Positions 1 to 9,175 of a stretch of 64,000 nucleotides of DNA are shown here, in pieces; position 1 is the first letter of the stretch, and each line of letters begins with the position of its first letter. The position numbers and the translations under genes are program-made. This stretch comes from Tianweitania sediminis. Lineage in GTDB: Bacteria; Pseudomonadota; Alphaproteobacteria; Rhizobiales; Rhizobiaceae. The notes under the pieces were generated by a model. It was not told where the DNA came from. It worked only from the letters and a program-made list of their open reading frames with translations, and did not search any database. Location of the stretch: the NCBI RefSeq assembly GCF_017813335.1, contig NZ_JAGIYY010000007.1:62001-126000 (forward strand), given 5' to 3'.

Positions 1-576
1 GTGCATCTGGGTGCATTCGCCGCGCCCGACACGCCGCACGCGCATTTCGCATGGCATCAGCTTATCGAGCGCGCGACCGAAGCAATGGGCTTCGATTGGA
101 CGCATCTGCATCCGAACTTCTTCATGGACACCGTCTGGAACGGATTCGCTCGCCGCCCGGACCGACTCGTCCATTTCATCGGTGATCGCCGCGCATCCTT
201 CGTGTCATCCGACGATATGGCAGCGGTTGCTGCCGAAGCGCTGCGCAATCCGCAGGCTCACAAGGGCAAATCCTATCCGCTCGCAGTCGAAGCGGTGACT
301 TTCAATGAGCTAGCTGCCGTCTTGTCGGAAGTCACCGGCAGACAGGTTACATATATGCCGCGCCCGGCTGCGGAGCTTTTCCCGGTGATGCAGAGACAGG
401 GTGCGGAAGCAAATTATGCGAAAAGCCTTGCTGAAGGCATAGCGGCCATCGAGTCAGGCGAATTTGCAGAGGCTGGCGCAACCTTCGACAATGTGGAGAC
501 GCTCATCGGTCGCAAGCCGATAGACTGGCGCGACTTCGCAACCACACGGCTCGGCGAACTTCCGGCCGCTGGGTAA
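1..576 (+). CDS. NmrA-like NAD(P)-binding protein, C-terminal part
   Basis: The reading frame is open at the left edge, so only the last 191 or so residues are visible and the Rossmann N-terminus (GxxGxxG) lies outside. The segment matches the C-terminal half of atypical SDRs of the NmrA/HSCARG type: the stretch around residues 17-45 (WHQLIE, then FDWTHLHPNFFMD) is typical, followed by a phosphate-contact loop and a helical C-terminus. Family members bind NAD(P) and act as redox sensors or reductases. No substrate can be assigned. The 3' neighbour runs convergently, so this is the end of a separate transcription unit. Confidence 0.7.
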   Translation: MHLGAFAAPDTPHAHFAWHQLIERATEAMGFDWTHLHPNFFMDTVWNGFARRPDRLVHFIGDRRASFVSSDDMAAVAAEALRNPQAHKGKSYPLAVEAVTFNELAAVLSEVTGRQVTYMPRPAAELFPVMQRQGAEANYAKSLAEGIAAIESGEFAEAGATFDNVETLIGRKPIDWRDFATTRLGELPAAG

Positions 577-586
577 GATCACCCTC

Positions 587-627
587 TCGGCCGTCACCCT
601 CGGGCTTGTCCCAAGGATGACGGCCGA
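587..627. repeat. REP-like palindrome between convergent genes
   Basis: Ten-base arms (TCGGCCGTCA and TGACGGCCGA) pair exactly around a 21-base centre that itself contains a smaller dyad (CTCGGGCTTGTCCCAAGG). Such GC-rich interspersed palindromes with a CTCGGG core are common between genes in rhizobial genomes. The position between the stop codons of two convergent genes also fits a bidirectional terminator, but there is no T-run. Confidence 0.5.
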
Positions 628-642
628 TGGGAGCCGATATGC

Positions 643-1779
643 CTACAAAGTCCGCCCAATCAGTTCCTTCATGATCTCATTGGTTCCAGCATAGATGCGC
701 TGCACGCGGGCGTCGGCATAGGCGCGGGTAATCGGATACTCCCACATGAAGCCGTAGCCGCCGTGAAGCTGTAGCAGTGCGTCCAGAACCTTGCCCTGCA
801 TCTCGCTGGTCCACAGCTTGACCATCGCCGCAGTGGTAGTGTCGAGCTTGTTTTCCAGCACGAGTTCAAGGCAGCGGTCGAGGAAGATGCGCCCGACCTG
901 CACTTCCGTCTTCATCTCCGCCAGCGTGAAGCGCGAGTTCTGGAAATCGATAACCGGCTTGCCGAAAGCATGACGGTTGCGGGTATATTCAATCGTCCAG
1001 TCAAGTGCGGCCTCACAGCAGGAAACCGCCTGGATGCCGACATGCATTCGCTCCCATGCAAGCTCTCGCATCATATAGCCGAAGCCCTTGCCTTCTTCAC
1101 CGATCAGGTTCGAAACAGGCACACGAACCTCGTTGAAGAAGAGTTCGGATGTATCCTGCGCCTTGGTTCCGAGCTTTTTCAGGCGACGCCCGCGCTCGAA
1201 GCCCGGCCTGTCCGCTTCGACCACGATCAGGCTGATGCCCTTCGCGCCCTGCGCACGATCGGTCTTGCAGGCGACAAGAAACAGGTCCGCCGTCTGGCCA
1301 TTGGTGATGAATGTTTTCTGGCCGGAAATTACATATTCGTCGCCCTCGCGCACCGCTGTCGTGCGGATGGCTTGCAAGTCCGAACCGCCACCCGGCTCCG
1401 TCATGGCGATACCGGAAATATAATCGCCGCTGGCCATTTTCGGCAGCCAGCGCTGCTGCTGCTCCGGCGTGCCGTAATGATCGATATAGGGCGCGACGAT
1501 ATCTGAATGCAGCGCAAAGCCGAGGCCGGTCAGGTTCAAACGCGCCTGTTCTTCCATGAGGATGATGGCATAGCGGCGATCCGCGCCCACACCGCCGGAT
1601 TCGGCGGGTATAGCTGTGCACAAAAAGCCCAGTTCACCCGCCCGCTTCCACGCCCAGCGCGGCACCTCGCCCTTTTCTTCCCATCCCTCATGATGAGGAG
1701 CGAGTTCCTCCTCCATGAAGCGTCTCACAGACGCCCTGAAAATCTCATGTTCCTCAGAAAACAATGTCCGCTCGATCAC
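643..1779 (-). CDS. acyl-CoA dehydrogenase (LCAD/IVD-like)
   Basis: Flavoprotein that alpha,beta-desaturates an acyl-CoA thioester and passes electrons to ETF, which is encoded two genes away. It has the full three-domain family length (about 378 aa): a helical N-domain, the FAD signature TEPGGGSD in the middle beta domain, and a C-terminal helical bundle ending HGGYGF and IYAGTNEIM. The MCAD catalytic Glu position (YEGT) is Ala here, as in long-chain and isovaleryl-CoA dehydrogenases, which use a Glu in an earlier helix; the Glu of the LAWERM segment is the candidate. I chose the GTG start at 1779 because GGGAGAAG precedes it at good spacing and homology begins there. An upstream ATG at 1833 would add a low-complexity tail. 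Confidence 0.88.
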   Translation of the reverse strand: MIERTLFSEEHEIFRASVRRFMEEELAPHHEGWEEKGEVPRWAWKRAGELGFLCTAIPAESGGVGADRRYAIILMEEQARLNLTGLGFALHSDIVAPYIDHYGTPEQQQRWLPKMASGDYISGIAMTEPGGGSDLQAIRTTAVREGDEYVISGQKTFITNGQTADLFLVACKTDRAQGAKGISLIVVEADRPGFERGRRLKKLGTKAQDTSELFFNEVRVPVSNLIGEEGKGFGYMMRELAWERMHVGIQAVSCCEAALDWTIEYTRNRHAFGKPVIDFQNSRFTLAEMKTEVQVGRIFLDRCLELVLENKLDTTTAAMVKLWTSEMQGKVLDALLQLHGGYGFMWEYPITRAYADARVQRIYAGTNEIMKELIGRTL

Positions 1780-1867
1780 GATCTTCTCCCTGAATGCCTT
1801 CCGGCGATCGCCGCCGCCGCCGTGTTCAGCCACCTCTCTAACATGTTATCCGATAGAGGCAATAATT

Positions 1868-1883
1868 TCGAACAATTGTTTGA
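1868..1883. promoter_or_regulatory. operator-like dyad, copy 1 (TCGAAC-N4-GTTTGA)
   Basis: Imperfect 6+4+6 dyad in the divergent promoter region of the acyl-CoA dehydrogenase and the NIPSNAP gene. It matches the pattern found at four other places in the island. A second, shorter palindrome (TAACATGTTA) lies just to its left at about 1839-1848. The TetR-type spacing is an inference from symmetry only. Confidence 0.5.
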
Positions 1884-1929
1884 TTTTGAGATCACGCGGC
1901 TGTATTATGCTCAGCACAGGGGAATTCCA

Positions 1930-2241
1930 ATGATCGTAGAAAAGCGCACTTACACCTTCCATCCGGGCAAGCTGGCGGAATTTCTGACGCTGTACGAGAA
2001 GGAAGCCTTTGAGGTTCACACCAGCTACCTGCCGCTGATCGGCTATTTCACCACAGATATCGGCATGCTCAATCAGGCGGTTAGCCTGTGGGGCTATGCC
2101 AGCATGGCCGAGCGTGATGAAAAGCGCGCCCGCCTCTATGCCGATCCGAGATGGATCGCCTTCGCGCCCAAGGCGACGCCGCTGATCCAGAAAATGGAAA
2201 CGGAAATCCTGCTTCCGACGAAGTTCTCACCAATCCGCTGA
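1930..2241 (+). CDS. NIPSNAP family protein
   Basis: A 103-residue alpha/beta-barrel (ferredoxin-like) protein of the NIPSNAP type. The N-terminus (VEKRTYTFHPGK) and the central segment ending in LWGYASMAERDEKR are family hallmarks. In bacteria these small proteins sit in catabolic operons and are presumed to bind hydrophobic or acyl substrates; no reaction is proven for most. The ATG at 1930 is the first one consistent with the family N-terminus; the frame is open further upstream without homology. It is transcribed divergently from the acyl-CoA dehydrogenase and shares its operator-bearing promoter region. Confidence 0.8.
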   Translation: MIVEKRTYTFHPGKLAEFLTLYEKEAFEVHTSYLPLIGYFTTDIGMLNQAVSLWGYASMAERDEKRARLYADPRWIAFAPKATPLIQKMETEILLPTKFSPIR

Positions 2242-2345
2242 ATATCCGAAGCGCATCCTCCCAGGCGCTGCGATGCGGGAGGCTCCGGCCTTCCGCATCG
2301 CCGAAACGATAAGGGATAGCTCGGCAATGACAGCAAAGAGCAGCG

Positions 2346-3557
2346 TTACGCGACTGCGCCGGAAGCCTTGAGTGCCGAGATTTCCGCATCGCTGTAGCCG
2401 ACGGAGCGCAGCACCAGATCGGTATGCTCGCCCGCAAGCGGCGCACGGCTATGCACGCCGCCGGGTGTCGCAGTCATGCGGATCGGCGTGGACGCAATCG
2501 TCACGGGCGTTGCAGAACCGGGATGCTCGACCTCGGCCAGCATCTGGCGTGCAGCCATATGCGGATCGGCGTAAATATCGGCAGCGGTGTTGACCGGACC
2601 GAACGGCACGCGCAGCCCGAGTTCTGCCTCAATCTCCGCCTTGGTGCGGCTGCTCGTCCATTCCTGGACGATGCCCACCGTCTCGGCGCGATGCGCCAGC
2701 CGATCATTGTTCGTGCGGAAACGTGGATCGGTGGCAAGTTCCGGCCTGCCCATGATTGCGGTCAGTTCAACCCAGAAGGAATCGCGCGGACACCCGATCG
2801 TCACCTGACCGTCGAGAGCCGGATAGGTGCCGAACGGGCAAAGGATCGGATGCTGGTTGCCTTCCGGAACGGGCGACTTTCCGGTGTAGGAATATTGATA
2901 GATGATGCGCTCGCACAGCGAGACGATGCCGTCATACATGGAGACATCGACAAACTGGCCCTGCCCGGTTCGCTGCGCGTGATGAAAGGCGGCGAGAATG
3001 CCGAACGATGCAAGTGCCGCCGGGAATATGTCGCCAATGCCCGGCCCGATTTTCAGTGGTGTATTCGCATCGGGACCGGTAATGCCCATCGCGCCGCCCA
3101 TCGCCTGTGCCACCACATCGAATGCTGGCCGGTCCACATGCGGGCTGGCACCCGTTCGCGGATCGCCAAAGCCGCGAATTGCGGCATAGACCAGACGCGG
3201 ATTTTCAGCGGCAAGCGTTTCGTAGCCGACCTTCAGCCGGTCCATGACGCCGGCGCGAAAATTCTCCACGACAATATCTGCGCCGCTCGCCAGACGAACG
3301 AAAACCTGCTTGCCCTGCGGCGATTTCAGATCAAGCGCAACGCTGAGCTTGTTGCGATTGGTGCTCTGAAAATAGCCGCCGAAATGATGGTCCTTATCAT
3401 CCTCGCGGAACGGACCGAAATGCCGGGTGGGATCGCCACCCAGCGGCTCGATCTTGATAACTTCTGCGCCCTGATCCGCGAGCATCATGGTGCAGTAAGG
3501 ACCGGCAAGCATCTGCGTCAGGTCAATGACGCGCACCCCGGCGAGAGCGCCTGTCAT
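2346..3557 (-). CDS. class III (CaiB/BaiF, formyl-CoA transferase-like) CoA-transferase
   Basis: It moves CoA between acyl-CoA and a free acid through an aspartyl-CoA mixed anhydride. The 403-residue length is that of the family. The N-terminus reads GVRVIDLTQMLAGPYCTMMLADQGAEVIKIE in two typical blocks, the nucleophile is the Asp of RPAFDVVAQAMGG near residue 165, and the C-terminal part carries the usual DPRF and GVHSRAP segments. The ATG at 3557 lies one base past the etfA stop, so translation is probably coupled. Its likely role is to activate the carboxylic acid that the acyl-CoA dehydrogenase then oxidises. The acid itself is unknown. Confidence 0.9.
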   Translation of the reverse strand: MTGALAGVRVIDLTQMLAGPYCTMMLADQGAEVIKIEPLGGDPTRHFGPFREDDKDHHFGGYFQSTNRNKLSVALDLKSPQGKQVFVRLASGADIVVENFRAGVMDRLKVGYETLAAENPRLVYAAIRGFGDPRTGASPHVDRPAFDVVAQAMGGAMGITGPDANTPLKIGPGIGDIFPAALASFGILAAFHHAQRTGQGQFVDVSMYDGIVSLCERIIYQYSYTGKSPVPEGNQHPILCPFGTYPALDGQVTIGCPRDSFWVELTAIMGRPELATDPRFRTNNDRLAHRAETVGIVQEWTSSRTKAEIEAELGLRVPFGPVNTAADIYADPHMAARQMLAEVEHPGSATPVTIASTPIRMTATPGGVHSRAPLAGEHTDLVLRSVGYSDAEISALKASGAVA

Positions 3558-3558
3558 G

Positions 3559-4488
3559 TTACAGAGCCTTTTCAAGTTCGGGAAGCACGGTGAAGAGATC
3601 GCCGACGAGGCCGTAGTCTGCCACCTGGAAAATCGGCGCTTCCTCGTCCTTGTTGATCGCCACGATGATGCGTGAATCCTTCATGCCCGCAAGGTGCTGG
3701 ATCGCGCCGGAAATGCCTGCCGCGATGTAAAGCTGCGGCGCGACGACCTTGCCGGTCTGTCCCACCTGCCAGTCATTCGGCGCATAGCCGGCATCGACGG
3801 CAGCACGGCTTGCGCCGACCGCCGCGCCGAGCTTGTCTGCGACGGGCAGGATGACCTCGTTGAACTTTTCCGCTGAACCGAGTGCGCGGCCACCCGAAAT
3901 GATGATCTTCGCGGAATTGAGTTCCGGGCGCTCGCTCTTGGAGAATCTGTTCTCGACAAAGCTCGACAGGCCGGGGTTGGCAACCGCCGGAATGCTTTCG
4001 ACCTTTGCGGAGCCGCCTTCAGCCGCCGCCGCGAAGGAAGCGGTGCGCACCGTGATGACCTTTTTTGCATCGCTCGTCTGCACGGTCTGGATGGCGTTGC
4101 CCGCATAGATCGGGCGCTTGAACGTGTCGGGCGCGACGATCTCGATGACCTCCGAGACCTGCGCCACGTCCAGAAGTGCGGCAACGCGCGGCAGCACGTT
4201 CTTGCCCGTGCTTGTCGCCGCCGCAATCACGGTGTCGTAGTTCGCGGCAAGCCCGACGATCAGCGCCGCGGTCGGCTCCGCCAGCCGCTCGGCCAGTTCG
4301 CCGGCCTCGGCCAGCAGGACCTTGCGAACGCCCGCCAGCCGCGCAGCCGCATCGGCAGCCGATTTGGCGTCCTTGCCCGCAACCAGCACATCGACATCGG
4401 AGCCGATTTTCAGGGCTGCTGAAAGGGCCTTGCCGGTCTGGTCGGACAGCGAGGCATTGTCATGTTCGGCAACAAGAAGAATAGCCAT
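3559..4488 (-). CDS. etfA: electron transfer flavoprotein alpha subunit
   Basis: Alpha subunit of ETF, the FAD-bearing electron acceptor for acyl-CoA dehydrogenases; it donates to ETF:quinone oxidoreductase. At 309 residues it has the normal length. The C-terminal FAD domain is intact: [33 protein letters not shown] and [19 protein letters not shown]. It lies 19 bases after etfB and directly before the CoA-transferase in the same operon. Bacteria normally carry a chromosomal etfBA, so a second copy inside a catabolic cluster suggests a dedicated partner for the two local acyl-CoA dehydrogenases. Confidence 0.95.
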   Translation of the reverse strand: MAILLVAEHDNASLSDQTGKALSAALKIGSDVDVLVAGKDAKSAADAAARLAGVRKVLLAEAGELAERLAEPTAALIVGLAANYDTVIAAATSTGKNVLPRVAALLDVAQVSEVIEIVAPDTFKRPIYAGNAIQTVQTSDAKKVITVRTASFAAAAEGGSAKVESIPAVANPGLSSFVENRFSKSERPELNSAKIIISGGRALGSAEKFNEVILPVADKLGAAVGASRAAVDAGYAPNDWQVGQTGKVVAPQLYIAAGISGAIQHLAGMKDSRIIVAINKDEEAPIFQVADYGLVGDLFTVLPELEKAL

Positions 4489-4507
4489 TCGAATTTTCCT
4501 TTCTTCC

Positions 4508-5254
4508 TTACAGGACGCCTGCGGACTTCAGGCTGGAAACCAGTTCCGCAACATCCTTGACCTTGACGCCCGCCTTGCGCGATGCAGGCTCCTCGGTTTT
4601 CAGCACCGCAAGCCGTGGCTTGACGTCGATGCCGAAATCCTCAACCGCCTTTTCGTCCAGCGGCTTCTTCTTCGCTTTCATGATGTTCGGCAAGGATGCA
4701 TAGCGCGGCTGGTTGAGGCGCAGGTCCACGGTCAACACGGCCGGCAGCTTAACCTCGATGTCCTGGAGACCGCCATCGACCTCACGCGTGACCTTTGCGG
4801 AACCGCCCTCAAGCTCGAGTTGCGACGCGAAGGTCGCCTGCGCCCAGCCCAGCAGCGCGGCCAGCGACTGCCCCGTCTGGTTGGCGTCGTCGTCGATTGC
4901 CTGCTTGCCGAGTATGACCAGTTCCGGCTTCTCCTCGGCAACGACCGCCTTGAGCAGCTTGGCCACCGCCAGCGGCTCCACCACCGCATCCGTCTTGATC
5001 AGCAGGGCGCGGTCAGCACCCATGGCAAGCGCGGTGCGCAGCGTTTCCGCCGCCTGCCCCGGGCCAATCGAAACGACGACGATCTCGCTCGCCTTGCCGG
5101 CTTCCTTCAGCCGGATCGCCTCTTCCACCGCGATCTCGTCGAACGGATTCATGGACATCTTGACATTTGCCAGATCGACGCCGGAGCCATCCGGCTTGAC
5201 GCGGATCTTCACATTGAAATCGACAACCCGCTTGACGGGAACCAGAACTCTCAT
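4508..5254 (-). CDS. etfB: electron transfer flavoprotein beta subunit
   Basis: Beta subunit of ETF (248 aa), which binds AMP structurally and docks onto acyl-CoA dehydrogenases. The start [17 protein letters not shown] is the canonical N-terminus. The recognition-loop segment [19 protein letters not shown] near residue 190 is the conserved dehydrogenase-contact helix. An upstream extension of the frame to 5458 has no homology and runs through the operator region, so I rejected it. First gene of the operon etfB-etfA-CoA-transferase, divergent from the FAD-oxidase gene, with two dyads in between. Confidence 0.95.
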   Translation of the reverse strand: MRVLVPVKRVVDFNVKIRVKPDGSGVDLANVKMSMNPFDEIAVEEAIRLKEAGKASEIVVVSIGPGQAAETLRTALAMGADRALLIKTDAVVEPLAVAKLLKAVVAEEKPELVILGKQAIDDDANQTGQSLAALLGWAQATFASQLELEGGSAKVTREVDGGLQDIEVKLPAVLTVDLRLNQPRYASLPNIMKAKKKPLDEKAVEDFGIDVKPRLAVLKTEEPASRKAGVKVKDVAELVSSLKSAGVL

Positions 5255-5383
5255 GCGTCCATTTCCTTTCCAGAAAAACTTAGCGCGCCCTTCGCGGCGG
5301 CGCTGGCGCCCGATGCGCATTGGCGTCGCAATGATTGAATGCATCCTCCTCGCAGGGCATTGGCTCCTCCAGCGTCGGCAAAT

Positions 5384-5399
5384 TCTAACTTTTGTTAGA
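5384..5399. promoter_or_regulatory. operator-like dyad, copy 2 (TCTAAC-N4-GTTAGA)
   Basis: The best copy of the motif: arms are perfect and extend one base further on each side (TTCTAAC/GTTAGAA). It lies in the 258-base intergenic region between etfB and the FAD-oxidase gene, 130 bases upstream of each start, so one bound protein could control both operons. Confidence 0.6.
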
Positions 5400-5450
5400 A
5401 AATTGCAAGCGCCTTTCTCACCGACCCGAAAATTTTCGTCGCTCTTGCAT

Positions 5451-5466
5451 TCGAACAAATGTTAGA
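5451..5466. promoter_or_regulatory. operator-like dyad, copy 3 (TCGAAC-N4-GTTAGA)
   Basis: Second site in the same divergent region, 67 bases from copy 2 (centre to centre), with one mismatch between its arms. It lies about 47 bases upstream of the FAD-oxidase start, where a repressor would block a promoter. Confidence 0.55.
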
Positions 5467-5512
5467 TAATCTCGCCCGCCATCACTTGGCTTGCCGTGTA
5501 TTGGATATCGAA

Positions 5513-6925
5513 ATGGCCGTCACCGCTTTTGACAAACGCCCAAAGCCCTCGTTCGAGCAGGCATTCAAAGCCTTGTCCGACATGCTTGACGCGCGTTTCA
5601 CCACAAACGACTCGCTGCGCCGCCAGCACGCCAACAGCATCGCCTGGGCCGTCAGCCAGCCGCCCGATGCGGTCGCGTTCCCGGAGAGCGAGCAGGAGGT
5701 CGTGGACATCGTGCGCATCTGCAGTGAGTACGGCATACCGATCATTCCGTTTGGCGCCGGCAGCTCTTTCGAAGGCCAGATCAACGCCCCGCTGGGCGGC
5801 GTATCGGTCGACACGTCGCGGATGAAGACCATTGTGGCGGTTCATGACGAGGATCTGGATTGTGTCGTCCAGCCCGGCGTAACCCGAAAGGAACTCAACG
5901 AATATCTGCGCGACAAGGGCCTGTTCTTTCCGATTGACCCCGGAGCGGATGCGTCCATCGGCGGCATGGTCGGCACGCGGGCGTCCGGCACCAATGCGGT
6001 TCGCTACGGCACCATGAAGGACAATGTGCTTTCACTGCGCTTGGTCCTGCCCAATGGCGAGGTCGTGCGGACCGGATCGAGGGCCAAGAAGAGCTCGGCC
6101 GGGTTCGACCTCACGCGGCTGTTCATCGGCTCGGAAGGCACGCTCGGCATCGTGACGGAAATTACATTGAGGCTGCACGGCATCCCCGAGGCAATCTCCG
6201 CGGGCTATTGCTCCTTTCCCGATGTCAGGTCGGCCTGCGATGCGGCGATCCAGACGATCCAGTCGGGCATCCCCATCGCGCGCGTCGAACTGATGGACGA
6301 GATGCAGGTCAAGGGCTGCAACATCTACTCGAAGCTGGACTTGCCCGAAGTGCCGATGCTGTTCGTCGAATTCCAGGGCACGGACAAGGGCGTCGTCGAG
6401 CAGGCAGAACGCTTTGGCGAAATCGTCGCCGGTCTGGGCGGCGGACGGTTCGAATGGGCCACCGCTGCGGAAGATCGCAACCGGCTCTGGACCGCCCGTC
6501 ATGACGCCTTCTGGGCATGCAATGTGCTGCGGCCGGGGGCCAAAACCGTTGCGACAGATGTCTGCGTGCCGTTGTCGCGCCTTGCGGAATGCGTCGAGGC
6601 TACGCAGCGCGACATTCGCGAAACCGGGCTGATCGCCACGATCGCGGGCCATGTGGGCGACGGGAACTTCCACGTCGTGCCGCTGGTCGATATGGACAGC
6701 GAAGCGGAACTCGCCGCCGTCGAAGGCTTCCTCCACCGGCTGGTGGAGCGCGCGCTCGAGATGGAAGGAACATGCTCGGGCGAGCACGGCATCGGGCAGA
6801 TGAAACGCAAATACATGCTCGAGGAACATGGGGACGCCGCCATCGAGCTGATGCGGACGATCAAGGAAGCGATTGATCCGGGCAACATCATGAACCCCGG
6901 AAAGCTGATCCCTGAACGCCTCTGA
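5513..6925 (+). CDS. FAD-linked oxidase, GlcD / D-lactate dehydrogenase type
   Basis: Flavoenzyme of the VAO family that oxidises a 2-hydroxy acid (D-lactate, glycolate or D-2-hydroxyglutarate-like) to the 2-oxo acid. The FAD_binding_4 domain is at about residues 40-220 (IPFGAGSSFEGQ, GADASIGGMVGTRASGTNAVRYG) and the C-terminal FAD-oxidase domain at about 230-465, with GHVGDGNFH and GEHGIG, which carry metal- and substrate-binding His residues. The 470-residue length is normal. I chose the ATG at 5513; 18 codons upstream are open but non-homologous. It is followed 37 bases later by an aldehyde dehydrogenase in the same direction. The substrate is unknown. Confidence 0.88.
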   Translation: MAVTAFDKRPKPSFEQAFKALSDMLDARFTTNDSLRRQHANSIAWAVSQPPDAVAFPESEQEVVDIVRICSEYGIPIIPFGAGSSFEGQINAPLGGVSVDTSRMKTIVAVHDEDLDCVVQPGVTRKELNEYLRDKGLFFPIDPGADASIGGMVGTRASGTNAVRYGTMKDNVLSLRLVLPNGEVVRTGSRAKKSSAGFDLTRLFIGSEGTLGIVTEITLRLHGIPEAISAGYCSFPDVRSACDAAIQTIQSGIPIARVELMDEMQVKGCNIYSKLDLPEVPMLFVEFQGTDKGVVEQAERFGEIVAGLGGGRFEWATAAEDRNRLWTARHDAFWACNVLRPGAKTVATDVCVPLSRLAECVEATQRDIRETGLIATIAGHVGDGNFHVVPLVDMDSEAELAAVEGFLHRLVERALEMEGTCSGEHGIGQMKRKYMLEEHGDAAIELMRTIKEAIDPGNIMNPGKLIPERL

Positions 6926-6962
6926 CCGGCCCACAGAACAACAAACGAACCGAGGAAATGCC

Positions 6963-8396
6963 ATGACCACCACTCCGACCAACCTCTCGCTCTTCGTCGC
7001 GGGCGAATGGCGCAACGAAGGCCGACATCTGGAACCCGTGATCAATCCGGCAACGGGCGAGACCATCGCGCTTGTCCCTTACGCAACGGTGCAGGATCTG
7101 GACGATGCGCTGGAAGCGGCGAAGAACGGTTTTGAAGTCTGGCGCCGCGTTACGGCTTTCGAGCGCTCGAAGGTGCTGCGCAAGGCAGCCGACATCATCC
7201 GCAGCAAGGCGGAAGCCATCGCAACGCTGATGACCAGGGAACAGGGCAAGCCGCTTCCGGAATCGCGCATCGAGGTTGCCGTTGCAGCCGATACATTCGA
7301 CTGGTTTGCCGAAGAGGGCCGCCGCGCCTATGGCCGCGTCATCCCCGCGCGCAACCAGAACCAGCGGCAACTGACGATCCGCCAGCCGGTCGGACCTGTT
7401 GCCGCCTTCGCCCCCTGGAACTTCCCCGCGATGGGCCCGGCGCGCAAAATCGCAGCCGCCCTCGCCGCCGGATGCTCCTGCATCGTCAAGCCGTCCGAAG
7501 AAGTTCCGATGACCGCAATTGCGATTGCGGAAGCGCTGGAACAGGCAGGTCTGCCCGCCGGCGTGCTGTCGATGGTGTTCGGCGTTCCGTCGCAAATCTC
7601 GACGCATCTGATCGCTTCGCCGATCATCGCCAAGATCACCTTTACGGGCTCCACCGCTGTCGGCAAGCAACTCGCCAAGCTTGCTGCGGAGGGCGTCAAG
7701 CGCAACACGATGGAACTCGGCGGCCACGCTCCCGTGCTGGTTTTCGACGACGTGGATATCGATCAGGTGGTGAAGACGGTAGTGGCCGGCAAGTATCGCA
7801 ATGCCGGTCAGGTCTGCATCTCCCCCACCCGCTTCTACGTGCAGGAAACCGCGCATGAGCGATTTGCGGACGCATTCGCCAACGCCGCATCGCAACTGGC
7901 CGTCGGCAATGGCCTGGACACCGGCACGCAAATGGGACCGGTCGCAAATCCACGGCGCATCCAGGCCATGGACGAACTCGTTTCCGACGCCTCGTCACGC
8001 GGTGCGAAGGTGCGCACCGGCGGTGCGCGGATCGGCAATCAGGGGAATTTCTGGCAGCCCACTGTCATCAGCGATGTGGACACCGGCGCGGCGATCATGA
8101 ACACCGAACCTTTTGGCCCGGTGGCGGTCGTTAATCCGTTCAGCGACATTGACGATGCCATCGCACAGGCGAACAGGTTGCCTTACGGGCTCGCCGCCTA
8201 TGCGTTCACCCGGTCCACGTCGAACACGATCATCCTGGGCGAAGCGGTGGAAGCGGGCATGATCGGCCTCAACACGCTGCTGATCTCGACACCCGAAGCA
8301 CCGTTCGGCGGCGTGAAGGAAAGCGGCTACGGTCACGAGGGCGGCATCGAAGGTCTCGACGCATTCCTGCACACGAAGTCGATAAGCGAAATGTGA
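6963..8396 (+). CDS. NAD(P)-dependent aldehyde dehydrogenase, succinate-semialdehyde dehydrogenase-like
   Basis: Oxidises an aldehyde to the acid with NAD(P)+. The 477-residue protein has all landmarks: the cofactor segment FAPWNFPAMGPARKIA, FTGSTAVGKQL, the general-base Glu in MELGGHAP, the nucleophile Cys in AGQVCISPTRFYV and the C-terminal PFGGVKESGYG. The overall pattern is closest to the GabD (succinate-semialdehyde) branch, but substrate specificity cannot be read from sequence. It shares a transcription unit with the FAD-oxidase gene and is followed at once by a strong terminator. Confidence 0.9.
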   Translation: MTTTPTNLSLFVAGEWRNEGRHLEPVINPATGETIALVPYATVQDLDDALEAAKNGFEVWRRVTAFERSKVLRKAADIIRSKAEAIATLMTREQGKPLPESRIEVAVAADTFDWFAEEGRRAYGRVIPARNQNQRQLTIRQPVGPVAAFAPWNFPAMGPARKIAAALAAGCSCIVKPSEEVPMTAIAIAEALEQAGLPAGVLSMVFGVPSQISTHLIASPIIAKITFTGSTAVGKQLAKLAAEGVKRNTMELGGHAPVLVFDDVDIDQVVKTVVAGKYRNAGQVCISPTRFYVQETAHERFADAFANAASQLAVGNGLDTGTQMGPVANPRRIQAMDELVSDASSRGAKVRTGGARIGNQGNFWQPTVISDVDTGAAIMNTEPFGPVAVVNPFSDIDDAIAQANRLPYGLAAYAFTRSTSNTIILGEAVEAGMIGLNTLLISTPEAPFGGVKESGYGHEGGIEGLDAFLHTKSISEM

Positions 8397-8416
8397 GAAA
8401 CTGCACCGCGAAAAAC

Positions 8417-8450
8417 AAAGCCCGCAGGATCTGCGGGCTTTTTGTCTTTT
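8417..8450 (+). terminator. rho-independent terminator
   Basis: An 11-base-pair stem (AAAGCCCGCAG / CTGCGGGCTTT) with a three-base loop is followed by a T-rich run. It starts about 20 bases after the aldehyde dehydrogenase stop and separates that operon from the convergent livF. Confidence 0.9.
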
Positions 8451-8458
8451 AGGCGGGT

Positions 8459-9175
8459 CTACTCTATTCCGAATATTTCTCGGGTCATCAGGGCTTCGTC
8501 GTCGATCTCCGAATCAGATATCCGGCGAATTCGTCCATTGATCATGATGTAGACATTTCGCGTTGTCTTCGCGACGATCTGAAGATCCTGCTCGACAAGC
8601 AGAACGGTCATGTCCGTGCTGATGGAGTCGATTGCGTTGTAGACGGCTTCCACGATCTGCGGCGCCAGCCCCTGCGAAGGTTCATCGAGCATCAGGAGCT
8701 TGGGCTCGGCCATCAGCGCCCGGCCAATTGCCACCATCTGCTGCTCACCGCCGGACAGCACGCCGACCGGACGGTTGTGAAGAACCTTGAGCTTGGGAAA
8801 CAGCGTCAGCACGCGCTCCGTCACTTCATCGACCTTGGCGCGGTCCCATCGCAGATTGGCCGGCGCAGCGCATCTGCCGAGCTTCAAATTTTCCGCCGTG
8901 GTCATGTCGGTGAACAGGTTCCGCTTCTCGGTGACGAGTACGATGCCAAGCTCGGCGCGCTGTTCCGGCTTCAGGCTGCTGACGTCGCGCCCGTCGAAGG
9001 TGATGGTGCCGCTGCGACGGGCCACGAAGCCTGCGATTGTCTCAAGGAGCGTGGTCTTGCCCGCCCCGTTCGGACCGATCAGGCCCACCCGGTCGCCGCT
9101 GGAAAAAGCGAGGTTGATGTCCTGAAGGACGGTGACGACCGAATAGCCCGAGGAAACCCCTTTTAGTTCAATCAT
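8459..9175 (-). CDS. livF: branched-chain amino acid-type ABC transporter ATPase (LivF)
   Basis: Cytoplasmic ATPase of a Liv-type (HAAT) importer, 238 aa. Walker A is GPNGAGKTT near residue 37, the signature is LSGGEQQMV, and Walker B is LLMLDEPSQGL. The 5' end overlaps the livG stop by four bases (ATGA). Last gene of livK-H-M-G-F. Transporters of this class in catabolic islands often carry aromatic or short organic acids rather than amino acids, so the family name does not fix the ligand. Confidence 0.92.
   Translation of the reverse strand: MIELKGVSSGYSVVTVLQDINLAFSSGDRVGLIGPNGAGKTTLLETIAGFVARRSGTITFDGRDVSSLKPEQRAELGIVLVTEKRNLFTDMTTAENLKLGRCAAPANLRWDRAKVDEVTERVLTLFPKLKVLHNRPVGVLSGGEQQMVAIGRALMAEPKLLMLDEPSQGLAPQIVEAVYNAIDSISTDMTVLLVEQDLQIVAKTTRNVYIMINGRIRRISDSEIDDEALMTREIFGIE

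Noticed and set aside
970-1506. Long plus-strand ORF opposite the first acyl-CoA dehydrogenase
   Set aside because: It is antisense to a gene with clear family motifs and its translation has no protein-like features; high-GC genes give many such shadows.
1839-1848. TAACATGTTA palindrome as a sixth regulon site
   Set aside because: The half-sites are two bases apart instead of four, so it does not fit the motif; noted only as a neighbour of copy 1.
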